Source: Bradyrhizobium sp. LTSP849
GTDB taxonomy: Bacteria > Pseudomonadota > Alphaproteobacteria > Rhizobiales > Xanthobacteraceae
Length of the DNA stretch: 64,000 nucleotides
Assembly (NCBI RefSeq): GCF_000938255.1
Contig: NZ_JYMR01000038.1
Location: 124,001 to 188,000, forward strand
Reading direction: 5' to 3'
The notes beneath the pieces are model-generated. The model was not told the origin of the DNA. It saw only the letters and a list, made by a program, of their open reading frames with translations, and made no database searches. This document shows, piece after piece, positions 25,901-36,450 of this stretch; positions within the stretch are counted from its first letter, which is position 1, and every line of letters starts with the position of its first letter. A program made the translations under genes and the position numbers.

Positions 25901-26941
25901 ATGATCTTCCGCCAGCTCTTCGACAGCGTTTCGGGCACCTACAGCTACGTCCTTGCCAGCCGCCCTGGCGGCGAGGCGCTGATCCTGGATCCCGTGCTGG
26001 AGAAGGTCGATCGCTATTGCCAATTGCTGCGCGAGCTCGACCTCAAGCTGGTCAAGGCGGTCGACACCCATCTGCATGCCGATCACGTCACCGGTCTCGG
26101 CGAGCTGCGCGATCGCACCCATTGCATGACCGTGATGGGCGACCAGACCAAGGCCGACGTGGTGGCCATGCGCGTTGCCGACGGCGACAAGGTGACGATC
26201 GAGGGCCTGTCGCTCGACGTGATGTACACGCCCGGCCACACCGACGATTCCTATTCCTATCTGATGGGCGATCGCGTCTTCACCGGCGACACGTTGTTGA
26301 TCCGCGGCACCGGCCGTACCGATTTCCAGAACGGCTCGTCGCGCGCGCAATACGAATCGATCTTCAACCGGCTGCTCAAGCTGCCGGACGAGACGATGGT
26401 GTTCCCGGCGCATGACTACAAGGGCGACACCGTCTCCACCATCGGCGAGGAGAAGCGCTACAACCCGCGGCTCCAGGTGCGCTCGGTCGACGAATATATC
26501 GAGCTGATGGCCAATCTGAAGTTGCCCAATCCGAAGATGATGGACGTGGCGGTGCCGGCCAACATGCATGTCGGCCTGCATCAGGAGGAGCTGGAGAAGG
26601 AAGGCCGCGCGCTCAGCGCGGTCGAGGCGATCCGTTCGCTCGGCCGGCCGGACATGCTGCTGGTCGATCTGCGCGAGAGCAACGAGCGCGCCAAGCACGG
26701 CATGCTCGAAGGCGCGCTGCACACGCCCTATCCGAGCGTCGAGGAGAGCCTCAAGCCCGGCGGCATGCTGCGCGAGGTCGCGGCCGCCACCGGCCGCCGT
26801 GTCGTGTTCTTCTGTGCCTTCGGCGAGCGCTCGGCGATGGCGGTGGCTGCGGCCAAGATCGCTGGATTGTCCAATACCGCGCACATCGCCGGCGGCATCG
26901 ATGCCTGGAAAAAGGCAGGCGGGCCGGTGGTGCACGGCTGA
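25901..26941 (+). CDS. Persulfide dioxygenase-rhodanese fusion protein
   Basis: A 346-residue fusion. The N-terminal metallo-beta-lactamase domain (about residues 1-240) matches ETHE1-type persulfide dioxygenases: His57, His59, Asp61 and His62 in THLHADHVTG, with further ligands in TPGHTDDSY and FPAHDYKG. The C-terminal rhodanese domain (about 245-340) has the active-site Cys305 in FFCAFGERS. Such enzymes oxidise glutathione persulfide to sulfite and exchange it with thiosulfate. Lack of a signal peptide places it in the cytoplasm. It follows the sox operon after a repeat, so it may have its own promoter. Confidence 0.93.
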   Translation: MIFRQLFDSVSGTYSYVLASRPGGEALILDPVLEKVDRYCQLLRELDLKLVKAVDTHLHADHVTGLGELRDRTHCMTVMGDQTKADVVAMRVADGDKVTIEGLSLDVMYTPGHTDDSYSYLMGDRVFTGDTLLIRGTGRTDFQNGSSRAQYESIFNRLLKLPDETMVFPAHDYKGDTVSTIGEEKRYNPRLQVRSVDEYIELMANLKLPNPKMMDVAVPANMHVGLHQEELEKEGRALSAVEAIRSLGRPDMLLVDLRESNERAKHGMLEGALHTPYPSVEESLKPGGMLREVAAATGRRVVFFCAFGERSAMAVAAAKIAGLSNTAHIAGGIDAWKKAGGPVVHG

Positions 26942-27030
26942 CAGCCCTCGCCGCGGCCCTTGAGATAAGTCAGGAACCGCACATGTTTTGCGGGTAGGGT
27001 CGGATGCAGCAACACCATCCGGGATCAGCC

Positions 27031-27186
27031 ATGGCCAAGACCGCCAAGCCGAGCGAGCCGCCCAAAAAGGCGGACGACAAGGCCAAGAATCCTCCGCTTC
27101 CGCGCGATACCGACGACGATGACGAAGATGGCGACATCGCAACGCCGAAGCGTGATCGGTATGGCGAGGATGATGAGCCGTTGTGA
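27031..27186 (+). CDS. Small acidic hypothetical protein
   Basis: A 51-residue protein beginning MAKTAKPSEPP (a longer start at 27004 adds nine residues). The first half is Lys/Pro-rich; the second contains an acidic run of Asp and Glu and ends RYGEDDEPL. It is predicted to be disordered and has no recognised domain. Similar short charged frames recur in alphaproteobacteria, but I cannot name a family, and the ribosome site is weak. It could be a non-coding frame. Confidence 0.45.
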   Translation: MAKTAKPSEPPKKADDKAKNPPLPRDTDDDDEDGDIATPKRDRYGEDDEPL

Positions 27187-27230
27187 GGCGTCCGTCGTTT
27201 TGATCGTGCGCTCGCGCAGCACCTCCAACT

Positions 27231-27357
27231 GTCGTCCCGGCGAAGGCCAGGACCCATACCGCGTGATCCCTCGATTGTGATCGGTCGCAGTACCGAACGA
27301 CCAACCTTCGCCAAACTACGCCCTGTGGTTATGGGTCCCGGCCTTCGCCGGGACGAC
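27231..27357. repeat. BIME-like two-armed element, copy 1
   Basis: Inverted arms begin GTCGTCCCGGCGAAGG and end CCTTCGCCGGGACGAC. Each arm folds by itself (CCCGGC-GAAG-GCC(A/G)GG), and the centre holds CTTCGCCAAA. The left arm has one mismatch in its hairpin (GCCAGG). Confidence 0.88.
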
Positions 27358-27477
27358 AAGGGGATGACAAGGGGATAGAGCCCCCACCCGCGCTAGCTGC
27401 CATGCGCCTGCGTTCATGGACAAATAACCGCTGTCCCCGATAGTTTGCGCGCCTCCAGGGAGTGAAACGGAACTGCA

Positions 27478-28686
27478 ATGGTCGACGTTCTCGCCGCACC
27501 GCAACAAGGCAAGGCGGACAGTGCGCTGCGCACGCTGACCGGCATTTCGATCGCGCATTGGGTCAGCCATTTCCATCTGCTGGTCCTGCCGATGCTGTTC
27601 CCGTTCTTGAAGAGCCAGCTTGGCGTCGGCTATGTCGAGCTTGGCTTCGCGCTGACCGTGTCTGCCGTCGTCTCCGGGCTGACTCAGGCGCCGACCGGCT
27701 ATCTCGTCGATCATTTTGGCGCGCGCAGGATTTTGCTGGGCGGACTGACGCTCGGCGGGTTCGCGCTGATCCTGCTCGGCCTGCATCTGAGCTACGCTTC
27801 GCTGATCGCCTGCGCCGTGCTGCTCGGGCTCGCCAACAGCGTCTATCATCCTGCCGATTACGCGATCCTGGCCGAGCACATGGATGAGGCGCGGATGGGC
27901 CGCGCCTTCTCGATCCACACTTTTGCTGGCTATCTCGGCGGCGCGGTTGCGCCCGCAATCGTTGCTGCGCTGGTCATGGTGTCCGGCGGCGTCGGCGCGC
28001 TGATTGCGGCGGGCGCGATCGGCGTGCTGGTGGCACTGCTGCTGGTTACCATGAACATTCCCGATGCCGGCGCGCACAAGGGCAAGCCGGGCAACGCGAA
28101 CGCGCCGAAGCAGGCCGTGATCACGCCGGCACTGATCACGCTGACCGCGCTGTTCATGCTGCTCAGCCTGTCGGTCGCCGGCATCAACAATTTCGGCGTG
28201 GTGGCGCTGATGAGCGGTTACGGCGCGACCTACTCCGCCGCGAACATCGCACTGACCGCGTTTCTTGCGTCGAGCGCCGCCGGTGTGCTTGCAGGCGGAT
28301 TCCTTGCGGACCACACCGAGCGCCACGGCTATGTCGCCGCCGCCTGCTTTGCCGTAAACGCGGCGATCGTGCTGCTGATCGCGCTGGTCACGCTGCCCGG
28401 CTGGACCTTGACCGTGACGATGGCGACCGCGGGCTTCCTCTCCGGCGTAATCGCGCCGTCGCGCGACATGCTGGTGCGCAATGCGGCACCTCCGGGTGCT
28501 GCCGGCCGCGCCTTCGGCATCGTCTCCACCGGCTTCAATCTCGGCGGCATCGTCAGCCCGCTGCTGTTCGGCTGGATCATGGACCAGAGCGCGCCGCATT
28601 GGGTGTTCGGCGCGTCGGTGATCTTCATGGTGGCGACGGTGGTACTGTCGCCGTTCACGGAGCGGCGGGCGAAAGCGGCGTCGTAG
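27478..28686 (+). CDS. MFS transporter, fosmidomycin-resistance (Fsr)-like
   Basis: A 402-residue transporter with about 12 hydrophobic segments. The pattern GFALTVSAVVSGLTQAPTG with YLVDHFGARR, and then NSVYHPADYAIL and RAFSIHTFAGYLGG, is typical of the Fsr group. It is likely an exporter of a small anion-like compound; actual drug resistance is not implied. It is isolated between two repeat elements. Confidence 0.88.
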   Translation: MVDVLAAPQQGKADSALRTLTGISIAHWVSHFHLLVLPMLFPFLKSQLGVGYVELGFALTVSAVVSGLTQAPTGYLVDHFGARRILLGGLTLGGFALILLGLHLSYASLIACAVLLGLANSVYHPADYAILAEHMDEARMGRAFSIHTFAGYLGGAVAPAIVAALVMVSGGVGALIAAGAIGVLVALLLVTMNIPDAGAHKGKPGNANAPKQAVITPALITLTALFMLLSLSVAGINNFGVVALMSGYGATYSAANIALTAFLASSAAGVLAGGFLADHTERHGYVAAACFAVNAAIVLLIALVTLPGWTLTVTMATAGFLSGVIAPSRDMLVRNAAPPGAAGRAFGIVSTGFNLGGIVSPLLFGWIMDQSAPHWVFGASVIFMVATVVLSPFTERRAKAAS

Positions 28687-28699
28687 TTACAAATTCAGT

Positions 28700-28819
28700 G
28701 TCGTCCCGGCGAAGGCCGGGACCCATACTCACGAAGGCAGCTGTGGCGCGAGCTGGTCATTGCCAGTTTTCGCCAAACTGAAAGTCGTGGTTATGGGTCC
28801 CGGCCTTCGCCGGGACGAC
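28700..28819. repeat. BIME-like two-armed element, copy 2
   Basis: A 120-base copy with intact hairpin arms at both ends, ATA/TAT at the inner arm borders and TTCGCCAAACTG in the centre. It lies between two genes on the same strand. Confidence 0.9.
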
Positions 28820-28860
28820 AAAAGAAAACGTAAAACAACAACACCACGGGAAGAAACCAC

Positions 28861-30567
28861 ATGAGCACTCCTGATCTCGTGATCCGCGGCGGAACGATCG
28901 CGGATGGCCGCGGCGGCGAGCTGTTCGAGGCCGATGTCGCGATTACCGGCGGCAGGATCAGCGAGGTCGGCAAAGTCTCGGCCAAAGGCAAAGAAGAGAT
29001 CGACGCGCGCGGAAAACTGGTGACGCCGGGCTTCGTCGACGTGCACACGCACTACGACGGCCAGGTCACCTGGAGCCAGGACATCACGCCGTCGTCGCAG
29101 AACGGCGTCACCACCGCGATCATGGGCAATTGCGGCGTCGGCTTCGCGCCATGCAAGCCCGTCGACCACGTCCGCCTGATCCAGCTGATGGAAGGCGTCG
29201 AGGATATCCCCGAGCCGGTGCTGAGCGCCGGCATTCCCTGGGCTTGGGAGAGCTTTCCCGACTACATGGATTGGCTGTCGAAGCGCGACTTCGACATCGA
29301 TGTCGGGGCGCAACTGCCGCATGCGGCGCTGCGGGTCTATGTCATGGGCGAGCGCGGCGCGCGCCGCGATCCCTCGACGGCCGAGGACAACGCGGCGATG
29401 GCAAAGCTCGCGGGCGAGGCGGTGCGTTCCGGCGCGCTCGGCTTCTCGACCTCGCGCACGCTCAACCATCGCACCTCGACCGGCGATTTCACGCCGACAC
29501 TGAAGGCCGGCGAGGACGAGCTCACCGCGATTGCCGGCGCAATGCACAGCCAGGGCCGCAGCGTGCTGCAATTCGTGCTTGATCTCTCGACCCTCCATGA
29601 AGACCTGCCGATGATGCTGCGGGTGGCGGACTCTACAAAGTGCCCGATCTCGTTCTCGATCACGCAGAACGACAAGGCGCCAAATCGCTGGCGCCAGACG
29701 CTGGACGAGATCAATGCGGCGGCGAGGCGCGGCCTCTCCATCACCGCGCAGATCGCGGCGCGCCCGGTCGGCCTGCTGCTTGGCCTGGAGCTGTCGCGCA
29801 ATCCATTCCAGACCCATCCGAGCTACAGGAGAATCGCGCATCTGCCGCTGAAAGAACGGCTGGCGCGACTGCATCAGAGCGATTTGCGCAAGGCGATCCT
29901 GAGCGAGACGGCGACTTCGACCGACGATCCGCTGTTCTTCCGACCCAACTACGACAAGATGTTTTTGCTGGGCGATCCCCCGGATTACGAGCAGCCGCCG
30001 GAGAACGCGCTGGGGCCGCAGGCGCGCAAGCAGGGCCGGCAGCCGGAGGAGCTCGCCTATGAGGCGATGCTGTCGGACGAAGGCAAGGGCATGCTCTACG
30101 TGCCGTTCCTCAATTATGCCGACGGCAATCTCGATGCGACGCGCGAGATGCTGATCGATCCGCAATCGGTGCCGGGCCTCTCCGACGGCGGCGCGCATTG
30201 CGGCATCATCTGCGATGCGAGCTTCCCGACCTATCTGCTGACGCACTGGACCCGCGACCGCAAGCGCGGCGAGAAACTGTCGATCCCGTTCGTGGTCGCG
30301 GCGCAGTCGCGCAAGACCGCACTCTCGGTCGGACTTACTGATCGCGGGTTGATTGCTCCCGGCTACAAGGCCGATGTCAATGTGATCGATTATGACCGGC
30401 TGCATCTGCATCCGCCAAAGGTGCATTACGATCTGCCGGTCGGCGGGCGGCGGCTGTTGCAGGATGTCGACGGCTATGAGGCGACGATCGTGTCGGGCGT
30501 GGTGACGCGGCGGCATGGGGAGGCCACAGGGCAGCGGCCGGGGAAGTTAATTCGGGGCGCGCAGTAG
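28861..30567 (+). CDS. Amidohydrolase of the N-acyl-D-amino-acid deacylase type
   Basis: A 568-residue metal-dependent hydrolase. The start of the barrel has the metal pair His62 and His64 (FVDVHTHYDGQ), followed by NGVTTAIMGNCGVGFAPC, typical of D-aminoacylases and dihydropyrimidinase-like enzymes. Near the end SDGGAHCGIICDASFPT gives the catalytic Asp region, and LIAPGYKADVNVIDYD the small beta domain. It is longer than E. coli-type deacylases but normal for the alphaproteobacterial branch. The natural substrate is unknown. Repeats flank it on both sides. Confidence 0.9.
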   Translation: MSTPDLVIRGGTIADGRGGELFEADVAITGGRISEVGKVSAKGKEEIDARGKLVTPGFVDVHTHYDGQVTWSQDITPSSQNGVTTAIMGNCGVGFAPCKPVDHVRLIQLMEGVEDIPEPVLSAGIPWAWESFPDYMDWLSKRDFDIDVGAQLPHAALRVYVMGERGARRDPSTAEDNAAMAKLAGEAVRSGALGFSTSRTLNHRTSTGDFTPTLKAGEDELTAIAGAMHSQGRSVLQFVLDLSTLHEDLPMMLRVADSTKCPISFSITQNDKAPNRWRQTLDEINAAARRGLSITAQIAARPVGLLLGLELSRNPFQTHPSYRRIAHLPLKERLARLHQSDLRKAILSETATSTDDPLFFRPNYDKMFLLGDPPDYEQPPENALGPQARKQGRQPEELAYEAMLSDEGKGMLYVPFLNYADGNLDATREMLIDPQSVPGLSDGGAHCGIICDASFPTYLLTHWTRDRKRGEKLSIPFVVAAQSRKTALSVGLTDRGLIAPGYKADVNVIDYDRLHLHPPKVHYDLPVGGRRLLQDVDGYEATIVSGVVTRRHGEATGQRPGKLIRGAQ

Positions 30568-30602
30568 CGCGTGAGGCGCGAAGGCGCCTCAACACATTCA
30601 GT

Positions 30603-30728
30603 GTCGTCCCGGCGAAGGCCGGGACCCATAACCACCAAAAGTGGTTTGGCGAAGATTCGTCGTTGGTACTGCTATCTTCCGCAATCGAAAGATCACGCGG
30701 TATGGGTCCCGGCCTTCGCCGGGACGAC
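30603..30728. repeat. BIME-like two-armed element, copy 3
   Basis: Both hairpin arms are intact (CCCGGC-GAAG-GCCGGG and its inverse), bounded by GTCGTC/GACGAC. It sits between the convergent amidohydrolase and MFS genes. Confidence 0.9.
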
Positions 30729-30759
30729 AGCACTTGTGTGGCAAGCAGCAACGCCCCCC

Positions 30760-32097
30760 TTACGTCGGCGAAACCACGCCCTTCAATTCCGGCGCCTGCG
30801 GAGCCGCACCGCGCGTCAGCCTGGCCTTCTCCGTGTTCGGCCATAGCAGCAACAGACCGAGCAAGCCCGAACCGACCATGATCACGGCGTTGATGGTGAA
30901 GCCGGTCATGTAGCCGTCGACCATGTTGCCGGAGCGCTGGATCACGGTGCCCATCACGTTCGGCGCGATGATGCCCGACAGCGTGTAGAGCGCGCCGTAG
31001 ATCGCGAGGATCGCGCCGCGCTGCGAGGCCGGGGTGAATTCACCGAGCATCGGCGGGCAGACGACATAGATCGCGCCGCAGAGCCCGGGGCCGACCACGA
31101 GCATCACGATCTTCAGCCCTACGCCCGGGACGTACGGCATCGCCGCCAGGATCAGGCCGCCGATGATCAGCGGCACCGAGCCGAGCACGCCGCGGGAGAT
31201 CCGGGTGGTGTAGCCGCGCGCCATCATCACCTGCGAGATCCAGCCGGTGAGGATGACGATGGTGGCGCCGAACACCCAGGGCAGGATCGAGATCCAGCCG
31301 GCGTCCGATTGCGAGAAGCCGAGCCCCTTGACGATGAAGGACGTGAACCAGGTGAGCCCGAGCGAGAGCGCCCAATAGGCGCCGAAGGTCGCGGCCACGC
31401 AGCCGAGGAAAGTGCGCGAGGTGAGAAGCTGAATGTAAGGAATTTTCGTCTCGGTGGCCGCGAGGACCCGGGTGTTCTCGAGCGGGCCTTCCTGGCCGAA
31501 GGTGAGCCACGCACAAACCCAGATCAGGCCGACCACGCCGAGCGCGCCGAAGGCATAGTGCCAGGAATGATTGACAATGATCCAGTTCAGCAAGGGCACG
31601 GCGAGGATGACGCCGAAGGCCGAGCCCTGCGACAGGATCGCGGTCGGCAGCGTGCGCTTCTCGTCGGGGAACCATTTGTAGACGGCGTGCATGGCCACGG
31701 AAGCCGCGGGACCTTCGCCGGCGCCAAGCACGATGCGGCAGATCAGCAGCGTGGTGAAGGAGACGGTGCCGACCATGGGAAACTGCGCCAGCGCCCAGAT
31801 CACCGCGAGCGTCAGCAGCACCCAGCGCGTCGCCACCTTGTTGACGATGAAGCCGACCACGATGGCCGAGATCGAGAACAGGAAGAAGAACGACGAGCCG
31901 AGCAGGCCGAACTGCTCCGGCTCGAGCTTCAAATCGGTCATGATCGGAACGCCGGCGAGGCCGACGACGATCTTGTCGGCGAAGTTCACCAGCATAAACA
32001 GAAACAGGAGAAAGGTGACGGTCCACGCGCCCTTCGGCGTTCCCGCAGCTGTTCCCGTTGCCTTGCCTGCCGCTGTGGGCGTTCCCTGAGCGCTCAT
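30760..32097 (-). CDS. MFS transporter, ACS-like (organic acid/anion) type
   Basis: A 445-residue transporter; ATG 32097 (MSAQGTPTAAGK) has a GGGGAGAA site, whereas the longer frame does not. About 12 hydrophobic segments; FLFMLVNFADKIVVGLAG in segment one and GEGPAASVAMHAVYKWFP in segment four resemble anion:cation symporters for sugar acids and aromatic acids. It is divergent from the ABC operon at 32243. Confidence 0.9.
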   Translation of the reverse strand: MSAQGTPTAAGKATGTAAGTPKGAWTVTFLLFLFMLVNFADKIVVGLAGVPIMTDLKLEPEQFGLLGSSFFFLFSISAIVVGFIVNKVATRWVLLTLAVIWALAQFPMVGTVSFTTLLICRIVLGAGEGPAASVAMHAVYKWFPDEKRTLPTAILSQGSAFGVILAVPLLNWIIVNHSWHYAFGALGVVGLIWVCAWLTFGQEGPLENTRVLAATETKIPYIQLLTSRTFLGCVAATFGAYWALSLGLTWFTSFIVKGLGFSQSDAGWISILPWVFGATIVILTGWISQVMMARGYTTRISRGVLGSVPLIIGGLILAAMPYVPGVGLKIVMLVVGPGLCGAIYVVCPPMLGEFTPASQRGAILAIYGALYTLSGIIAPNVMGTVIQRSGNMVDGYMTGFTINAVIMVGSGLLGLLLLWPNTEKARLTRGAAPQAPELKGVVSPT

Positions 32098-32136
32098 CGT
32101 TCTCCCCGTATGTCTTTTTGGCACTTTTATGATTTG

Positions 32137-32160
32137 GCCGTTGCTCAAGCTAACAACGGC
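32137..32160. promoter_or_regulatory. Inverted repeat, possible operator, in a divergent intergenic region
   Basis: GCCGTTG (32137-32143) and CAACGGC (32154-32160) form a perfect 7-base inverted repeat with a 10-base spacer in the 145 bases between two divergent genes. The placement suits an operator; no cognate regulator is adjacent. Confidence 0.3.
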
Positions 32161-32242
32161 TTGAACGGCAACGCAACCCCGGCATTTCCACATCAACTGT
32201 GCTACGCAGCATTTCCGTTAATTCCGTCCGGCGCCATTCATC

Positions 32243-32892
<650 letters not shown>

Positions 32893-32896
<4 letters not shown>

Positions 32897-35355
32897 GGCG
32901 CGCGCTGTGGATCCTCGCGGTGCTCTTGAGCCATTGGCGGCGGCACAAGATGCAGTTCGCGACGCTCTTGATCGGGTTGATCGCGGCGACCGCGCTGTGG
33001 AGCGGCGTGCAGGCGATCAACCAACAGGCCCGCAGCGCCTATGACCGCGCGGCGGCGACATTCGGCGGCATCCGCACGGCGATACTGGTCGCACCCAATG
33101 CAGCAACTTTCCCGCAGGATTTGTTCGTAAAACTCCGGCGCGCCGGCTGGCCGGTCTCGCCGGTGCTGGAGGGCCGCGTCCAGATCAACGGGCGTTCGGT
33201 GCGGCTGCTCGGCATCGAGCCGGTGACGCTGCCGACGGATGTCGGCAACGCGCCGCGCCTCGGTGCTGCGGATTTGACGAGCTTCGTTGCCGCGCCGGGC
33301 CAGACGCTGGTGGCGCGGGAGACGCTGAGTGATTTGCAGGAGCGGGAAGGCGCAACGCCCTCGATCAGCAGCGGCGCAAAACTGCCGCCGCTGCATGTGC
33401 AGTCGCAGCTCGTGCCCGAGGTGCTGGTGGTCGACATCGGTGTGGCACAGCGGTTGCTGAACAAATCGGATCAGGTCTCGCGACTGTTGATTGGCAAACC
33501 GAAGGGCAAGCCAGCGCCGCTTCAAAGCGTCGTCGGCGACGAATTGCAGCGGGTCGAGCCGAATGCGGAGACCGAGCTCGAACGCCTCACCGACAGTTTC
33601 CATCTCAACCTCACCGCCTTCGGCCTGCTGTCGTTCTTCGTCGGCCTCTTCATCGTCAATTCGGCCGTCGGCCTCGCCTTCGAGCAGCGACTGCCGATGC
33701 TGCGGACGTTGCGGGCCTGCGGCGCCTCGGCACGGCTGGTCAACACGGTGCTGGTGGTCGAGCTGGTGGCACTGGCGCTGGTCGCTGGCTTGATCGGACT
33801 CGTCTGCGGCTATTTCATCGCGGCCGCGCTGTTGCCCGATGTCGCGGCGTCGCTGCGCGGGCTCTACGGCGCGCAGATCCCGGGGCAGCTGACGCTACGG
33901 CCTGAGTGGTGGCTTGCCGGCATCGGCATCAGCGTTGCCGGCGCGATCGTGGCCGCGGCGACCAGCCTGATCAAGGCGATCCGGATGCCGGTGCTGGCGA
34001 CCGCGCAGCCGCAGGCGTGGCAGCAGAGGCAGCGCCGCTGGCTGATCCTGCAAAGTCTGGCGGCCTGCGCCGTATTCGCAGTCGCGCTGCTGCTGCTTCA
34101 TTACGGGCAATCGCTGATCGCGGGATTTGGCCTGCTGGCGGCGCTGATGCTGGGTGCCGCGCTGATCCTGCCAGCCTTCCTTGAGATCCTCCTGCTCGCC
34201 GGCCAGCGTTTTGCGCGTGCCCCGCTGGCGCTGTGGTTCTGGGCAGACAGCCGGCAGCAGCTCTCAGGACTCTCGCTAGCGCTGATGGCGCTGCTGCTTG
34301 CGCTTGCCGTCAATGTCGGCGTCTCCACCATGGTGGAGACGTTCAGCCGCACCTTTGTCGGCTGGCTCAACGGCCGGCTCGCGGCCGACGTCTACATCAG
34401 CGCCTCCGACAATGCGCAAGGTGTTGCGATCCGGAACTGGCTCAGGGATCGCAGCGACGTGCAAGCGATCCTCTCGGGCGGTCGCGCCGAGACGCAAGTT
34501 CTCGGACAGCCGGTGGAGTTGCTCGGCCTGCCCGATCACGCGCTCTATCGCGAGCGCTGGCCGCTGCTGGAGACCGCGCCGCGCGCCTGGACCCAGCTCG
34601 TGCCCGGCAATGCCGCCTTCATCAGCGAACAATTGAGCCGACGGCTGAATGTCCGCGTCCGCGACGTTATCGAAGTGCCGGCGCCGGGCGGGACTTGGGA
34701 GCTCGACATTGTCGGCATCTATGCCGATTACGGCAATCCAAAAGGGCAGCTCGCCGTGAATGTCGCGGCGCTGATCCGGCAATTTCCACAGACGCCGCAG
34801 ACGCGGATCGGACTCATCGTCGCGCGCGACAAAATTCCGGGATTGATCGCATCCTTGCAGAAGCAATTTGCGCTCGACGACCGCAGCGTCGCCGACCAGG
34901 CGACGGTGAAGGCGGAATCGATCCGCATCTTCAACCGCACCTTTGCGGTGACCTCGGCGCTGAATGCCTTCACGCTCGGCGTCGCCGGCATCGCGTTGCT
35001 GACCAGCCTGTTAACGCTGGCGAACTCCCGCTTGCCGCAGCTCGCGCCGCTCTGGGCAATCGGCATCACGCGGCCGCGCCTCGCCGCGATCGAGTTGACC
35101 AAGACGTTGTCGGTTGCGCTGTTCACGTCGCTGCTGGCCGTGCCGCTCGGGCTCTTGGTGGCGTGGTGCCTGATCGCGATCGTGAACGTGAAGGCGTTCG
35201 GCTGGCGGCTGCCGTTCCATGTGTTTCCGCTGCAACTGGTCGAGCTGGTCGCAGTCGCGCTGTTCGCTTCGCTGCTTGCCGCGCTGCTGCCGGTCGCGCG
35301 ACTGGCGCGAATGCAGCCGGCGACGCTCGTCAAGGTGTTTGCCAATGAGCGCTGA
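32893..35355 (+). CDS. FtsX-like ABC transporter permease (large, two-repeat form)
   Basis: An 820-residue membrane protein with about ten hydrophobic segments: one near the N-terminus, a group around residues 237-450 and a last group from about 680. It contains two FtsX-type units with periplasmic domains before each, as in AttF/AttG or YbbP-like permeases. It overlaps the ATPase gene in front and the lipocalin-like gene behind, so the three are translated as a unit. It probably extracts or moves a lipid or lipoprotein-type substrate. Confidence 0.9.
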
Positions 35356-36427
35356 CAAACTCTCGCGGCGCGCCTTTGCCGGCGGCATCGCCGCGCTCGC
35401 TCTCGCGCGCCGCGCGGGCGCGCAGGGCTATGCCGGCCTCGGCGAGAAGGCCGACGGCTTTGCGCAGGCGACGCCGGGAAAGACGTTCGATTTCCCCGCC
35501 GATCACGGGCCGCATCCGGAGTTTCGCATCGAATGGTGGTATCTCACCGCGAATCTCGTCGACAGCAGCGGCGCGGCGTGCGGGCTGCAATGGACGCTGT
35601 TCCGCCAGGCGGCGCAGCCGGGGCCGCAAGGCGAAGGCTGGGCCAATCAACAGATCTGGATGGCGCATGCCGCGGTGACGCGCGCCGACACCCACCGCTT
35701 CAACGAACTGTTTTCACGCGGCGGCATCGGACAGGCTGGCGTCGAAGCAAAGCCGTTTGCGGCCTGGATCGACGATTGGGAAATGAAAGGAACTGACCGC
35801 ACCGACGATCGCACCTTGTCGCCGGTGACGTTGAAAGCATCCGGTACCGACTTCAGCTACGCGCTGACGCTGGAGGCCGATCGTCCGGTCGTATTGCAAG
35901 GCGATGGCGGCTTCAGCCGCAAGTCGGAGCGCGGGCAAGCGTCGTACTATTACAGCCAGCCGTTTTTTCGTGCGCGCGGCACGCTCACCATCGACGACAA
36001 ATCCGTCGACGTGTCTGGCCCGGCCTGGATGGACCGGGAATGGAGCAGCCAACCGCTCGATTCCGACCAGACCGGTTGGGATTGGTTGTCGCTGCATCTC
36101 GCCGCCGGCGACAAGCTGATGCTGTACCGGCTGCGGCAGAAGGACGGGAGGGATTATCCGTTCGGCAACTGGATTTTCGCCGACGGCCGCACGCAGATGA
36201 TTGCGGCCAATGATATCCAGATGACACCGAAGGCAACGGCAGAGGTCGCCGGACGCAAGCTGCCGGTGGAATGGCAGATCGCAATCCCGTCACGGCCATT
36301 CTCCATTCTCTGCAAGCCGCTCAATCCAAAGGCCTGGATGGGGACCGGCTTCTCCTATTGGGAAGGCCCGATCAGCTTTGCCGGCACGCATGACGGTGTT
36401 GGCTATCTCGAGCTGACCGGCTATTGA
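35345..36427 (+). CDS. Lipocalin-like (AttH/CrtC-type) exported protein
   Basis: A 360-residue protein with a twin-arginine-like signal (SRRAFAGGIAALALARR) and an AttH/hydroxyneurosporene-hydratase-like two-lipocalin fold. Typical segments are HPEFRIEWWYLTANL, GLQWTLFRQA, PAWMDREWSS and the closing SYWEGPISFAG. It starts at ATG 35345 inside the permease gene, an 11-base overlap. In related operons this protein follows the FtsX-type permease and may bind the hydrophobic substrate in the periplasm. The exact ligand is unknown. Confidence 0.9.
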   Translation: MSADKLSRRAFAGGIAALALARRAGAQGYAGLGEKADGFAQATPGKTFDFPADHGPHPEFRIEWWYLTANLVDSSGAACGLQWTLFRQAAQPGPQGEGWANQQIWMAHAAVTRADTHRFNELFSRGGIGQAGVEAKPFAAWIDDWEMKGTDRTDDRTLSPVTLKASGTDFSYALTLEADRPVVLQGDGGFSRKSERGQASYYYSQPFFRARGTLTIDDKSVDVSGPAWMDREWSSQPLDSDQTGWDWLSLHLAAGDKLMLYRLRQKDGRDYPFGNWIFADGRTQMIAANDIQMTPKATAEVAGRKLPVEWQIAIPSRPFSILCKPLNPKAWMGTGFSYWEGPISFAGTHDGVGYLELTGY

Positions 36428-36450
36428 ACCGCAGCCTCAAAGGATTTGCC

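Noticed and set aside
25838..27304. 488-codon minus-strand frame opposite the persulfide dioxygenase
   Set aside because: It has the charged composition of a shadow frame and runs across the intergenic repeat; no domain is visible.
28729..30516. 595-codon minus-strand frame opposite the amidohydrolase
   Set aside because: Antisense shadow; the + strand has the HTHYDG and SDGGAH motifs and a ribosome site.
30571..30846. Short frames ending in RRRPGP or MGPGLRRDD peptides near repeats
   Set aside because: These peptides are translations of the repeat arms and recur wherever the element is present. They are not genes.
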